From DASSTJ01 sp035707965 (lineage in GTDB: Bacteria > Actinomycetota > Actinomycetes > Actinomycetales > Angustibacteraceae): a stretch of DNA of 48,865 nt. A program made the translations under genes and the position numbers. Positions 1 to 7,313 of the stretch are shown in pieces. The stretch spans positions 1 through 48,865 of the forward strand of contig DASSTJ010000180.1 in NCBI GenBank assembly GCA_035707965.1, given 5' to 3'. The notes under the pieces were generated by a model. It saw only the letters and a list, made by a program, of their open reading frames with translations. It did no database searches and had not been told where the DNA came from. Position 1 is the stretch's first letter. Each line of letters opens with the position of its first letter.

Positions 1-1
1 C

Positions 2-313
2 AGCGGCCGTGATGACGCAGCTCCGAGGGCAACGTCGACTGTTCTTCAGCGACTTCAAGGGCTCGATCAGGACGTGGTGCGTCCGGATGCACGAAGTTTG
101 GCGGACGGTCATCCTGGGGCACCATCTTTCGTGTTGAGCGATCGTCTGTGGCTTGGACCACCTGGGCGCTATGCCAGCTTCACGGCGGAGTTGAGGGAGT
201 GGAGTCTCGACACCATCGGCTGGCTGGCTTCACTGATCGCGGATCTCCTCGCGGACGAAGGGGTTCATGTCCCCACGCTGCTCACGGTGGCGCGAGAGCA
301 ACGACCTGGCTAG
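2..313 (+). CDS. Hypothetical protein, C-terminal part (cut by window edge)
   Basis: The frame is open from the left edge to a TGA at 311-313, so this is probably the end of a gene that starts outside the window; an internal GTG at 74 would give 79 residues. The last 60 residues read like a folded protein, with LWLGPPGRY and ELREWSLDTIGWLASL, and end in an acidic helix (LIADLLADEGVHV). Third codon positions are less GC-biased than in neighbouring genes. I recognise no family. It may also be a decayed gene remnant. Confidence 0.4.
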   Translation, partial: SGRDDAAPRATSTVLQRLQGLDQDVVRPDARSLADGHPGAPSFVLSDRLWLGPPGRYASFTAELREWSLDTIGWLASLIADLLADEGVHVPTLLTVAREQRPG

Positions 314-385
314 GCCGTCGGTTGCCTTGATGTCGAAGGTCGGGCGCCTGTTTCAGGTCGCGAAGCCCCGCGCCGATGATCAAGC

Positions 386-991
386 GTGCGGATCGTCGGT
401 GGGCTGGTCGTCGTCTACCTCTGCACCATGTGGCTCCTGGCGAAGCGGTTCCTCATGGGCGGCGGGTGGAAGATCTGGCCTGTCCTCGTCATCGTGCCCA
501 CGCTGCTGTTCACGCTCAACGAGTGGCGCTGGCACCGCTTCGAGTCGACGCTCGTGCGCGCCGCCCAGCCGGTGCTGGCCGGCCGGGACGCGGGGTTCGC
601 CTGCGAGCGGCTCATGCGCAACTTCTGGAGCAGCCAGGGGCACGTGGGTCACGTCTGGTTCGACGCGAACGGCACCCCGGCGCACGACGCCTTCCTCTCG
701 TCCGGCACGTGCGCTGACGTCAAGTCCTGGCGTGAGCACCCGGGGGCGGCCAGCATCGAGGAGATCGTCGCCGTGCACACCGTGGCTCACGAGGCCGCGC
801 ACCTGGCCGGTCAGCGCGACGAGGCCCAGGCCGAGTGCACGGCCCTGACGCATGACCGGGAGGTCATGCAGCGGCTCGGTGCGACGGCGGCGCAGGCGCA
901 GGCGGACGTCGTCCGGTACCTCGTCGAGGTCTACCCGCGCCTGCCGGACGACTACCGCGGTGCCTGCCCCGGGCTGCCCTCCGGCCGTTGA
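386..991 (+). CDS. Membrane-anchored protein with an HExxH motif
   Basis: This 201-residue protein has one or two hydrophobic helices near the N-terminus (about residues 3-20 and 30-44), followed by a soluble domain. That domain carries HEAAH (residues 135-139), followed by LAGQRDEAQAEC. The HExxH with acidic residues 7 and 11 after the second histidine resembles a zinc-peptidase active site, with E146 or E150 as possible third ligand. Four cysteines lie in the soluble part (C73, C109, C151, C194). The GTG start at 386 puts the first helix at the N-terminus; no good ribosome binding site is visible. The stop codon runs directly into a dispersed palindromic repeat. Peptidase activity is inference; it could be a metal-binding protein without activity. 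Confidence 0.7.
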   Translation: MRIVGGLVVVYLCTMWLLAKRFLMGGGWKIWPVLVIVPTLLFTLNEWRWHRFESTLVRAAQPVLAGRDAGFACERLMRNFWSSQGHVGHVWFDANGTPAHDAFLSSGTCADVKSWREHPGAASIEEIVAVHTVAHEAAHLAGQRDEAQAECTALTHDREVMQRLGATAAQAQADVVRYLVEVYPRLPDDYRGACPGLPSGR

Positions 992-1042
992 GTGATGCGT
1001 TCTGGCCGGGCGCGCCGGCGTGTCGGGCGAGGCTGCATCAGT
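985..1042. repeat. Dispersed palindromic repeat, copy A
   Basis: The element starts at the stop codon of the HExxH gene and lies between that gene and the convergent tpl. It has a GTGATGC arm, a central GCCGGCGTGT and a TGCATCA arm. It is the most diverged of four copies in the window; the others are at 35289-35348, 35534-35589 and 46887-46938. Its outer stem is only about 6 base pairs. It may serve as a bidirectional transcription terminator or be a REP-like element. Confidence 0.55.
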
Positions 1043-1075
1043 GGACGTCGGGCGGTGCGCTCGCGGAACCGCGGG

Positions 1076-2488
1076 TCAGAGCGGCTCGAAGCGCGCCGTG
1101 AAGAAGCGCAGCGTCGGAGGCTCGTAGACCATGCGCAGGCCGCCGATCTGGTCGCGCCGCTCGTAGAGGTGGATGACGCTGGCGGCGACGACGTCCAGGT
1201 GCCGGTCGGTGTAGACCCGGCGCGGGATGGTCAGGCGCACCAGCTCGAGCCTGGGCGTGCGGTTGCGGCCCGTCGCAGAGTCGCGGCCTGCGGACACGAT
1301 GCCGCGCTCCATCGACCGCACCCCGCTGTCGACGTAGAGCTCGGCGGCCAGCGACTGCGCCGGGAAGTCCTCCTGGGCCACGTGCGGCAGGAAGCGCCGC
1401 GCGTCGAGGAACACGGCGTGGCCGCCGATCGGCTCGACGATCGGCACGCCCGCGTCGAGCAGCTGCTCGCCGAGGTAGCGCACCTGTCCGATCCGGTGGG
1501 CGATGTAGTCGTCGTCGACCATCTCGTAGATGCCCTGCGCCATCGCGTCCATGTCGCGGCCGGCGAGGCCGCCGTAGCTCGGCATGCCCTCGTAGAGGAC
1601 GACGAGCTCCCGCGCCCGCTGCAGCACCTGCTCGTCGCGCATCGCGAGGAAGCCGCCGATGTTGACCAGCGAGTCCTTCTTGCCGCTCATCGTGCAGCCG
1701 TCGACGTACGACATCATCTGGCGCACGATCTCGGCCACCGGGGTGTCGCCGTAGCCGTCCTCGCGCTGCTGGATGAAGTAGGCGTTCTCGACGAGCCGGG
1801 TCGCGTCGCACCAGACGATGATCCCGTTGCGGTGGCACAGCTCTGAGACCTCGCGCAGGTTCCGCATCGACACCGGCTGCCCGCCGGCCAGGTTCACGGT
1901 GACGGCCACGTTGACGTACGCGACGTTCGCGGCGCCCGCCTCGTCGATGAGCGCGGCGAGCTTTCCGACGTCCACGTTGCCCTTGAAGGGGTGCTGGAAC
2001 CCGGCGTCGTGCGCCTCGTCGATGACGACGTCCACAAAGGTGCCGCCGGCGAGCTCCTGATGGGCCCGGGTCGTCGTGAAGTACATGTTGCCGGGGACGA
2101 GCTGACCCTCCTTGATGAGGATCTTCGAGATGAGGTGCTCCGCGCCCCGGCCCTGGTGGGTAGGGACGACGTACGGGAAGCCGTAGACCTCCTGCACCGC
2201 CTTCTCGAGCCGCTCGAAGCTGGCCGACCCGGCGTACGCCTCGTCGCCGGTCATCATGGCGCCCCACTGCTTGTCGCTCATGGCGCTGGTGCCGCTGTCG
2301 GTCAGCAGGTCGATGTAGACGTCGCGGCTGCGCAGGCCGAACGTGTTGTAGCCGGCGGCCCGGATCGCCGCCTCCCGCTCCTCGCGCCTCGGGATCCGCA
2401 GCGGCTCGACCGTCTTGATGCGGTACGGCTCCGCCACCGGGCGGGGGCGGGTCTCGCGCGATGGCGGCGTGGTCGGTGCGGTGGTCAT
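1076..2488 (-). CDS. tpl: Tyrosine phenol-lyase
   Basis: This PLP-dependent lyase splits L-tyrosine into phenol, pyruvate and ammonia. The 470-residue protein aligns over its length with Citrobacter freundii TPL as I recall that sequence, with an offset of 14. SGKKD (268-272) holds the PLP lysine, K271. The residues that separate TPL from tryptophanase are the TPL ones: T138 (family T124), R395 in SMERG (family R381), and F462-F463 near the C-terminus. Tryptophanases have a different sequence at the arginine. I chose ATG 2488 because AGGAG lies 7 bases upstream and the next residues lead into the conserved PYRIK; a start at 2602 would add 38 arginine-rich residues. The gene stands alone. Aromatic amino-acid catabolism is the likely role; the enzyme is reversible in vitro. 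Confidence 0.93.
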   Translation of the reverse strand: MTTAPTTPPSRETRPRPVAEPYRIKTVEPLRIPRREEREAAIRAAGYNTFGLRSRDVYIDLLTDSGTSAMSDKQWGAMMTGDEAYAGSASFERLEKAVQEVYGFPYVVPTHQGRGAEHLISKILIKEGQLVPGNMYFTTTRAHQELAGGTFVDVVIDEAHDAGFQHPFKGNVDVGKLAALIDEAGAANVAYVNVAVTVNLAGGQPVSMRNLREVSELCHRNGIIVWCDATRLVENAYFIQQREDGYGDTPVAEIVRQMMSYVDGCTMSGKKDSLVNIGGFLAMRDEQVLQRARELVVLYEGMPSYGGLAGRDMDAMAQGIYEMVDDDYIAHRIGQVRYLGEQLLDAGVPIVEPIGGHAVFLDARRFLPHVAQEDFPAQSLAAELYVDSGVRSMERGIVSAGRDSATGRNRTPRLELVRLTIPRRVYTDRHLDVVAASVIHLYERRDQIGGLRMVYEPPTLRFFTARFEPL

Positions 2489-2808
2489 GGCAGCGCTCCT
2501 GGCGTGTCGAACGGCGGGACGTCGGCACCGACGTCGGTTGGTGCGCCGAACTATGAGGCACACGCGCCTGCCTGCACAACAGGGGGCAGCTGAGGTAGTC
2601 ACACTGGTCAGAATGACTGCCGAAACCGTTCAATGACTGAACAGAGCGACGGGACCAAGGTCCCGATGCTGGACACCAAGATCCCCGGCGTCATCGCGGT
2701 CCTCGCGCTGAGACTGGTCTGGGGGTGCGCCGGGCTTGCGTGTCAGGTTCGTCCATCCCAGCGAGGACAACCGTCCACGCCACGGGTGGCGCGGCGGTCC
2801 GCGACAGA
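2489..2808. other. Intergenic region between tpl and the alkB-like gene
   Basis: These 320 bases hold the presumed tpl control region and the 3' end of the alkB-like gene. A 12-base perfect palindrome (ACCGACGTCGGT, 2527-2538) lies between the candidate tpl promoter and its start. A second inverted repeat (GTTCA-5-TGAAC, 2628-2642) and a looser one (AGTCA-12-TGACT, 2597-2618) lie upstream. An open frame from 2633 to 2932 lacks a ribosome binding site, overlaps the alkB-like gene and does not look like a gene. Confidence 0.5.
2550..2579 (-). promoter_or_regulatory. Candidate tpl promoter
   Basis: Read on the reverse strand, TTGTGC (2574-2579) and CATAGT (2550-2555) are 18 bases apart, about 60 bases upstream of the tpl start. 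The palindrome at 2527-2538 would lie just downstream of the start of transcription, a position suited to a repressor. Confidence 0.35.
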
Positions 2809-3522
2809 TCAGCGCACGCCGCGCGGCCGCAGCTGCACGCTGATGCGCGGGCCGACGGCCTTCGCGGTCTTGGGGATGGCGTGCTCCCAGGTGCGCTGGC
2901 AGGAGCCGCCCATGACGACGAGGTCCCCGTGACCCAGCGGATAGCGCAGCGTCTCGCCGCCGCCCTTCGGTCGCAGCAGCAGTGGCCGGGGCGTGCCGAA
3001 CGAGACGATGGCGATCATCGTGTCCTCGACGCGGCTGCGACCGATGGTGTCGCCGTGCCAGGCCACGCTGTCGCGCCCGTCGCGGTAGTAGCAGAAGCCG
3101 GCGGTGGCGAAGCGATCTCTCGGTGCCGGGCGGTAGTGCTCGTTGAGGCGCTCGCGGATCTGCGGGAGCAGAGGGTCGGGGAGGTCCTCGCCCTCGCCGT
3201 AGAACTTCAGCAGGCGCGGCACGTCGACGACGCGTTCGTACATCGGACGCCGTTCCGCGTGCCAGGGCACCTGCTCGACCAGGCGCAGGAAGAGCTCGTC
3301 CGAGCCCTGCACCCACCCCGGCCGGTGGTCGAGCCACGCCCCGCGCGTCAGCGCGCGGCGCTGGACCGTCGGCCCCAGCTCGCCGAGTCGTGCTCCGGCG
3401 GCGGCCGGGACATGGCGGGACGTCGTCCCCCCGACGGGCCGTGGTGCTGCCGTGTCGTCGCCCGGGCCGCTGGGTGCGTCGAAGAAGCCGTCGAACAGCG
3501 ACGGCTGCAGGGTGACCGTCAT
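2809..3522 (-). CDS. AlkB-like 2-oxoglutarate/Fe(II) dioxygenase
   Basis: AlkB-family enzymes use iron, oxygen and 2-oxoglutarate to strip alkyl groups from DNA or RNA bases. The 237-residue protein has the iron ligands H156 and D158 in WHGD and H214 in TWEHAIPK, and the 2-oxoglutarate arginine R226 followed by R232 in PRISVQLR, matching the RxxxxxR signature. The CYYRDGRDSVAWHGD stretch is typical of actinobacterial AlkB homologues. I chose ATG 3522, which gives the usual MTVTLQPSLF beginning; there is no ribosome binding site, but a TACGCT -10 ends 6 bases upstream, so the transcript is probably leaderless. A LexA-like box covers the promoter, fitting a DNA-repair role. Whether it repairs DNA or RNA, and which lesion, cannot be told from sequence. 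Confidence 0.9.
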   Translation of the reverse strand: MTVTLQPSLFDGFFDAPSGPGDDTAAPRPVGGTTSRHVPAAAGARLGELGPTVQRRALTRGAWLDHRPGWVQGSDELFLRLVEQVPWHAERRPMYERVVDVPRLLKFYGEGEDLPDPLLPQIRERLNEHYRPAPRDRFATAGFCYYRDGRDSVAWHGDTIGRSRVEDTMIAIVSFGTPRPLLLRPKGGGETLRYPLGHGDLVVMGGSCQRTWEHAIPKTAKAVGPRISVQLRPRGVR

Positions 3523-3528
3523 GGCACC

Positions 3529-3557
3529 AGCGTAGTCGGAGTCGAACGTCTGTTCTA
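3529..3557 (-). promoter_or_regulatory. alkB-like promoter with SOS (LexA) box
   Basis: On the reverse strand the -10 is TACGCT (3529-3534), ending 6 bases before ATG 3522. The 16-base TAGAAC-AGAC-GTTCGA (3542-3557) matches the Gram-positive/actinobacterial LexA box TCGAAC-4-GTTCGA with one changed base pair in the outer left half. Its left half is at the -35 position, with 17 bases between it and the -10, so bound LexA would block polymerase. The match is seen in the sequence; binding is inferred. Confidence 0.65.
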
Positions 3558-3584
3558 GTGCGTCCGTCGTCCGGCTCGGCACGG

Positions 3585-3627
3585 AGTGAGGCCGCCCGGT
3601 CCTGGGTGCGGACCGGGCGGCCTCACT
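3585..3627 (-). terminator. Terminator after the S53 peptidase gene
   Basis: An 18-base-pair perfect stem (3585-3602 with 3610-3627) closes a 7-base loop, 20 bases after the stop codon of the reverse-strand peptidase gene. There is no T-run, which is usual for GC-rich actinobacterial terminators. It insulates the downstream alkB-like promoter. Confidence 0.8.
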
Positions 3628-3646
3628 GAGATCGAGCTGCGGCGTC

Positions 3647-5602
3647 CTACCGAGCGGCCACCGCGTTCAGCCAGGCCTGCCCGTTCGGCACGCCGATGCC
3701 GGTGACGTCGTCGTAACCAGGCCGGACGTGGATCGTGAGGCTGTCGTCCTGGTCGAACCAGCGCGCCGAGTACACGTACCCGTCGGCAGGGTCGACGCCG
3801 TTGACGTAGTCGGACCGGACGTCACCGGGGTACTGCGCCAGCGGTGCCTTGGTGATGTCGAGGCTCGTCGACCGGTACGTGCTGTAGAGCGCCGGGTTCG
3901 CGAGGCCGAACGCGTGCCCCGCCTTCTGCACCACGAGGGCGAACATGCCCGCGTAGAGCGGCGAGGAGAGCGACGTGCCGCCGATCCGGTACTCGTCGTA
4001 GTACGTGCCGTCACCGAACTGCTGCGTCTCGCCGACGAGCATGCCGGTGTTCGGGTCACCCAGAGCCGCCACGTCGGGGACGACGCGCATGGCCGCGCCG
4101 CCGTACGTCTTCGCCAGGCTGTCGGGCACGACGCCCTGCTGGTACGACGGCTGGGCGAACAGCCGGGAGGTCCCGCCGCCGCTGCCGTACAGCCAGGTCG
4201 GGGTGTTCCAGGTGGTCGTGCTCTTGTCGAGCGTGCTCTTCGTCGTCTCCCACCCGACCTCGAACACCCGGCTGTTGGACTGGCTCACGCCCGCGGACGT
4301 CCCGCCGACTGCCGTGACCCAGGGGCTGGACGCCGGCCAGTCGGGCGTCGGGCTCGCACCCGTCACCCCGTTCGTCTCGTCGCCGTTGTCACCGGACGAG
4401 AAGAACAGCGAGATGCCTTCGGCCGCGGCCTGGATCTGGGTGTCGAGGCTCGGCTTGATCGTGCCGGGCGGGAGCGCCTCTCCGCCGTAGCCGTAGGAGT
4501 TGGTCACGATGTCGGCGAGGTGCTTGTCGACGACGCGGTTCATGATCGCGTCCATGTCGCGGTAGTTGTTGGGCGCTCCGATGTAGACGATGTCCGCCCC
4601 GGGAGCCATGGTGTGGACGGCTTCGACGTCCAGCGTCTCCTCACCTGCCCACCCGGCGGGGTCGTGCGCCCGGTTCTCCGGGTGCTGCTTGGTGCCGGGC
4701 GCCACGTACTCGCTGAAGTGCCCGTTGAGCGACGGCAGTCCGTGCCGCGAGAAGTACTCGTTGGCGTCCTTGAGGATCGTCGGTGACGCGTAGGCGTCGA
4801 TGATGCCGACGGTCACGCCGCGGCCGTCGTTGCCGGAGGCGATGGCGCCCGCCATGCCGTACAGGCCCTGGAGCTGGGCGCCGGAGTAGCCGCACGGTGC
4901 GAAGGCGCTCGGGGACGGCGGCAGCGGCGTGCCGTCCGGCGTCGGCGTGTTCTGCACGGTCTTCTCGCCCCAGTAGGCCGAGCAGGGGCGGGCGTTGCGG
5001 AAGCCGCCCGGTGCGGGGCTCGGCTTGTTCGCGTGCACGAGCGTCTGGGACTCGTCGAGGCCGACGACCGCCTGAACCTGGGTCAGCGTCGACGGCACGT
5101 GCAGGGACGCCGTGTTCGAGCGGACCGTGCGTCCTTCGGTGCGGTAGGTCGCGAAGGAGGTGTCGAACGCCTTCGCCGCCTGCGCCAGGGTGCCGGTCGC
5201 CTGCACGTACTTGTTGTTGTCCGGCCCGGCGGTGTCGACGCTGAAGCCCTGGCTCTTCAGCCAGGAGGCCACGGTCGCAGCATCGGCCTTGGTCGGCGAG
5301 AAGCGAGCGCGGTACTGCGCCGGCGTGAGGAACTTCCCGTACTGCGCACTGCCCGGCGTGGAGACCGACCGCGCGAAGTCCGCTGCTGCCTCACCGCCAC
5401 GGTTCGCGAGATAGACGCGGAACGTGACCTTCTGCGACGACGGTGGAGCGGCGCCGACGCGGTTCTGCGCGACGGCCCACGTCGGGACGCTGCCCGGCAG
5501 GGTGGTCGACCCGGGCGTGGCGGACGCGGCGACACCAGCGGTGGCGGTGACGAGAGCCGCGGCGCCGAGTGAGGCGCCGACGGTTCGGAGGATGCGTGAC
5601 AT
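3647..5602 (-). CDS. Secreted S53 peptidase (sedolisin/kumamolisin-like)
   Basis: Sedolisins are serine-carboxyl endopeptidases made as secreted proenzymes and active at acid pH. The 651-residue protein has a signal peptide (about 1-28), an activation propeptide (about 35-190, with YGKFLTPAQYRARFSPT) and a catalytic domain (about 255-650). The catalytic set is visible: E321 and D325 in EETLD, D405 in SSGDNGD, and S544 in GGTSLSSP. The C-terminal DDVTGIGVPNG fits the family's calcium site. ATG 5602 was chosen because GGAGG lies 4-5 bases upstream and it starts the signal peptide; the frame extends upstream to 5707 without a better start. The gene is monocistronic and ends at a strong hairpin. 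Confidence 0.93.
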   Translation of the reverse strand: MSRILRTVGASLGAAALVTATAGVAASATPGSTTLPGSVPTWAVAQNRVGAAPPSSQKVTFRVYLANRGGEAAADFARSVSTPGSAQYGKFLTPAQYRARFSPTKADAATVASWLKSQGFSVDTAGPDNNKYVQATGTLAQAAKAFDTSFATYRTEGRTVRSNTASLHVPSTLTQVQAVVGLDESQTLVHANKPSPAPGGFRNARPCSAYWGEKTVQNTPTPDGTPLPPSPSAFAPCGYSGAQLQGLYGMAGAIASGNDGRGVTVGIIDAYASPTILKDANEYFSRHGLPSLNGHFSEYVAPGTKQHPENRAHDPAGWAGEETLDVEAVHTMAPGADIVYIGAPNNYRDMDAIMNRVVDKHLADIVTNSYGYGGEALPPGTIKPSLDTQIQAAAEGISLFFSSGDNGDETNGVTGASPTPDWPASSPWVTAVGGTSAGVSQSNSRVFEVGWETTKSTLDKSTTTWNTPTWLYGSGGGTSRLFAQPSYQQGVVPDSLAKTYGGAAMRVVPDVAALGDPNTGMLVGETQQFGDGTYYDEYRIGGTSLSSPLYAGMFALVVQKAGHAFGLANPALYSTYRSTSLDITKAPLAQYPGDVRSDYVNGVDPADGYVYSARWFDQDDSLTIHVRPGYDDVTGIGVPNGQAWLNAVAAR

Positions 5603-5693
5603 GAGACCTCCAGTGGGAGCGGGCAGGGCCCGGAGTCCACCGGGTCCCGGCACGAAGCAGACCAAGTGCATACCCGCGACCATGACTGGAGGC

Positions 5694-5707
5694 ATGACAG
5701 ATGTCAT
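5694..5707. promoter_or_regulatory. Small palindrome upstream of the S53 peptidase gene
   Basis: ATGACA-GA-TGTCAT is a perfect 6-base-pair inverted repeat about 95 bases upstream of the peptidase start. It could be an operator, but chance is not excluded. Confidence 0.25.
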
Positions 5708-5756
5708 GGTTCGTCCGCCGCGTGCGGCAGACGAGCCGCCGTGCCCGACCAGCCGG

Positions 5757-6032
5757 CTACGACACCTCGCGCATCTTCGGCGGCAGGTGGCCGGTCGAGT
5801 GCCGGTAGTACTCCGCGGCCTTGCGCGTCGCCAGCATGCGAGCGGTGCCGATCACTGCCCCGCTCAGGACCGCCCACGCGACGGCCTCGGCCCACGTGGT
5901 GTCGGGCGACTCGGGGTTCGTGGGAGGCGGATTACCGGTCGCCGCCTGCCAGCCGCTGGTGATCGCCTTGCGCGCGGCGAAGCCGGCCAGGACGGCGCCG
6001 CCGGTGCCGAGGATCCTCCAACCGAGAGCCAT
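5757..6032 (-). CDS. DUF4235 family small membrane protein
   Basis: This 91-residue protein has two hydrophobic helices (about 5-21 and 48-66) with the family's WRILGTGGAVLAGFAARK start, a TWAEAVAWAVLSGAVIG second helix and a positively charged C-terminal tail. DUF4235 proteins are small, actinobacteria-restricted membrane proteins of unknown function. ATG 6032 is preceded by AAGGTG 6 bases upstream. A second small membrane protein lies 14 bases upstream on the same strand, so the two are probably one transcript. Confidence 0.8.
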   Translation of the reverse strand: MALGWRILGTGGAVLAGFAARKAITSGWQAATGNPPPTNPESPDTTWAEAVAWAVLSGAVIGTARMLATRKAAEYYRHSTGHLPPKMREVS

Positions 6033-6046
6033 GCGATCACCTTGCC

Positions 6047-6193
6047 CTAGAGCAGGTCCAGGAGCCACCGCAGCAGCGCGGCCGTCGGCGCTGCCACCAT
6101 CGGCGCGCTGAGGCCGACGAGGCCGATCACGATCACCGCCGCCACGACGCGCGCGCGGATCGTCGACCGCCCGTCCCGTCGCGCGCGCAGCAT
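6047..6193 (-). CDS. Small hydrophobic membrane peptide
   Basis: A 48-residue frame begins with basic residues (MLRARRDGRSTIRARV) and continues into one or two hydrophobic stretches ending RWLLDLL. A GTG a few codons upstream (about 6205) is an alternative start; neither has a strong ribosome binding site. It sits 14 bases before the DUF4235 gene on the same strand. I recognise no family, and the frame belongs to a much longer open frame that is mostly the shadow of other genes, so confidence is moderate. Confidence 0.45.
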   Translation of the reverse strand: MLRARRDGRSTIRARVVAAVIVIGLVGLSAPMVAAPTAALLRWLLDLL

Positions 6194-6307
6194 CCTCAGC
6201 ACCACACCAGCCTGACACGTCCGGGGGGTGCCTCGCCCGCGCTCGCAGCACGAGCATGACCAGCCGGAGGTTCGCTGAGCGGCGGACCGGTGTACGGTGG
6301 GTCCATA

Positions 6308-6393
6308 CGACAGGGGAGCGCCACCAGGCGCTGAGAGTGCGGGCCACCGCAGACCCTCGAACCTGATCCGGCTAGCACCGGTGTAGGGAGTCG
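6308..6393 (+). promoter_or_regulatory. TPP riboswitch (THI element)
   Basis: The conserved thi-box parts occur in order: AGGGGAGCGCC, GGCGCTGAGAGTG, CAGACCCTCGAACCTGAT and CACCGGTGTAGGGAGTCG. CGAC at 6308-6311 pairs with GTCG at 6390-6393 to close helix P1. The element lies about 80 bases before ykoE. Thiamine pyrophosphate binding is expected to switch off the transporter genes when thiamine is plentiful. Confidence 0.95.
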
Positions 6394-6444
6394 GGATCTC
6401 GCCCGGGACGTCGTCGAGCCCTCGGGCACGGCATCGCCTGGGCC

Positions 6445-6463
6445 CCCTCCATACCGTGGAGGG
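6445..6463 (+). promoter_or_regulatory. Hairpin covering the ykoE ribosome binding site
   Basis: CCCTCCA (6445-6451) pairs with TGGAGGG (6457-6463) over a 5-base loop. The 3' arm contains the GGAGGG ribosome binding site, 9 bases before the ATG at 6473. This is a plausible expression platform by which the TPP aptamer would close translation. Confidence 0.6.
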
Positions 6464-6472
6464 ACTCGTCGC

Positions 6473-7306
6473 ATGACCACCGTTCGCAAGAGCACCGATC
6501 GGCCGGACCAGGACGTCGAGCAGGCGCCGCCCCCGCCGGTCACACCGAAGGCTCCCCCGCGCGTCGCCGTCGCGGTCGCCGTGCTGGCGGCGGCCATCGG
6601 CATCGCGGTCTACGTCGTCGGACTGCCCAGCTCGCCGACGCTGTTCGGCTCGCCACTGGCGGACCTCACGCTGCCGACCGCCCTGGTCATCGGGCTCGGC
6701 GGCCTGTGGCTCGCCGGCGGCCTCACCGCCGCGCAGCGGTCCTGGCGCGTCGTCGACATCGTGGTCGCCAGCGTGCTGGGAGTCGCGGGCGGCCTGCTCT
6801 TCGCCGTCTGGAACGCCAACTACGAGACGATCAAGATCCCGTTCGCGGGCTTCCCTCCGGCGGGCGCGCTGCTCGTCGGGGTCTGGCTGCTGCCTGGCGT
6901 CCTCGGCGGTCTGGTCATCCGCAAGCCAGGTGCCGCGGTCTACACCGAGCTCGTCGCCGCTGTCGTCTCGGCGCTGATCGGCAGCCAGTGGGGCTTCTCG
7001 GTGGTCTGGTACGGCCTGCTCGAGGGCATGGGGCCCGAGGTCGTGCTCGCGCTCCTGCTCTACCGCCGGTTCGGCCTGCCGTCCGCAGTGCTCGCCGGCA
7101 TCGGGGCCGGCGTCGTGGTCGGTCTGCTCGACACGCTGCTCTACTACCCCGCGTTCTCGGCCTCGTGGAAGCTCGCCTACGGCGGCTTCGCGATGCTCTC
7201 CGGCGCCGTGATCGCCGGCGTCGGGTCGTGGGCCCTCACCCGCGCGATCGCGGCGACCGGCGCCTTGGCACCCCTGGCGTCCGGTCGCAGCGCCGCCCGG
7301 GTCTGA
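6473..7306 (+). CDS. ykoE: ECF transporter S component, YkoE-type (thiamine precursor)
   Basis: This is the substrate-binding membrane subunit of an energy-coupling-factor importer. The 277-residue protein has a cytoplasmic N-terminal tail rich in proline, then about six membrane helices from residue 30 on. The WNANYETIKIPFAGFPPAGALL and SQWGFSVVWYGLLEGMG regions are typical of YkoE, which takes up thiamine or its hydroxymethylpyrimidine precursor. It follows a TPP riboswitch and is followed after 7 bases by the double ATPase and then the T component, giving a complete YkoEDC-type importer. The exact substrate among thiamine-related compounds is not settled by sequence. Confidence 0.92.
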   Translation: MTTVRKSTDRPDQDVEQAPPPPVTPKAPPRVAVAVAVLAAAIGIAVYVVGLPSSPTLFGSPLADLTLPTALVIGLGGLWLAGGLTAAQRSWRVVDIVVASVLGVAGGLLFAVWNANYETIKIPFAGFPPAGALLVGVWLLPGVLGGLVIRKPGAAVYTELVAAVVSALIGSQWGFSVVWYGLLEGMGPEVVLALLLYRRFGLPSAVLAGIGAGVVVGLLDTLLYYPAFSASWKLAYGGFAMLSGAVIAGVGSWALTRAIAATGALAPLASGRSAARV

Positions 7307-7313
7307 CGCGACC

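Noticed and set aside
2633..2932. 99-residue open frame upstream of tpl, beginning MTEQSDGTKVPML
   Set aside because: No ribosome binding site, overlaps the alkB-like gene on the other strand, and its reading turns into an antisense shadow after about 35 residues.
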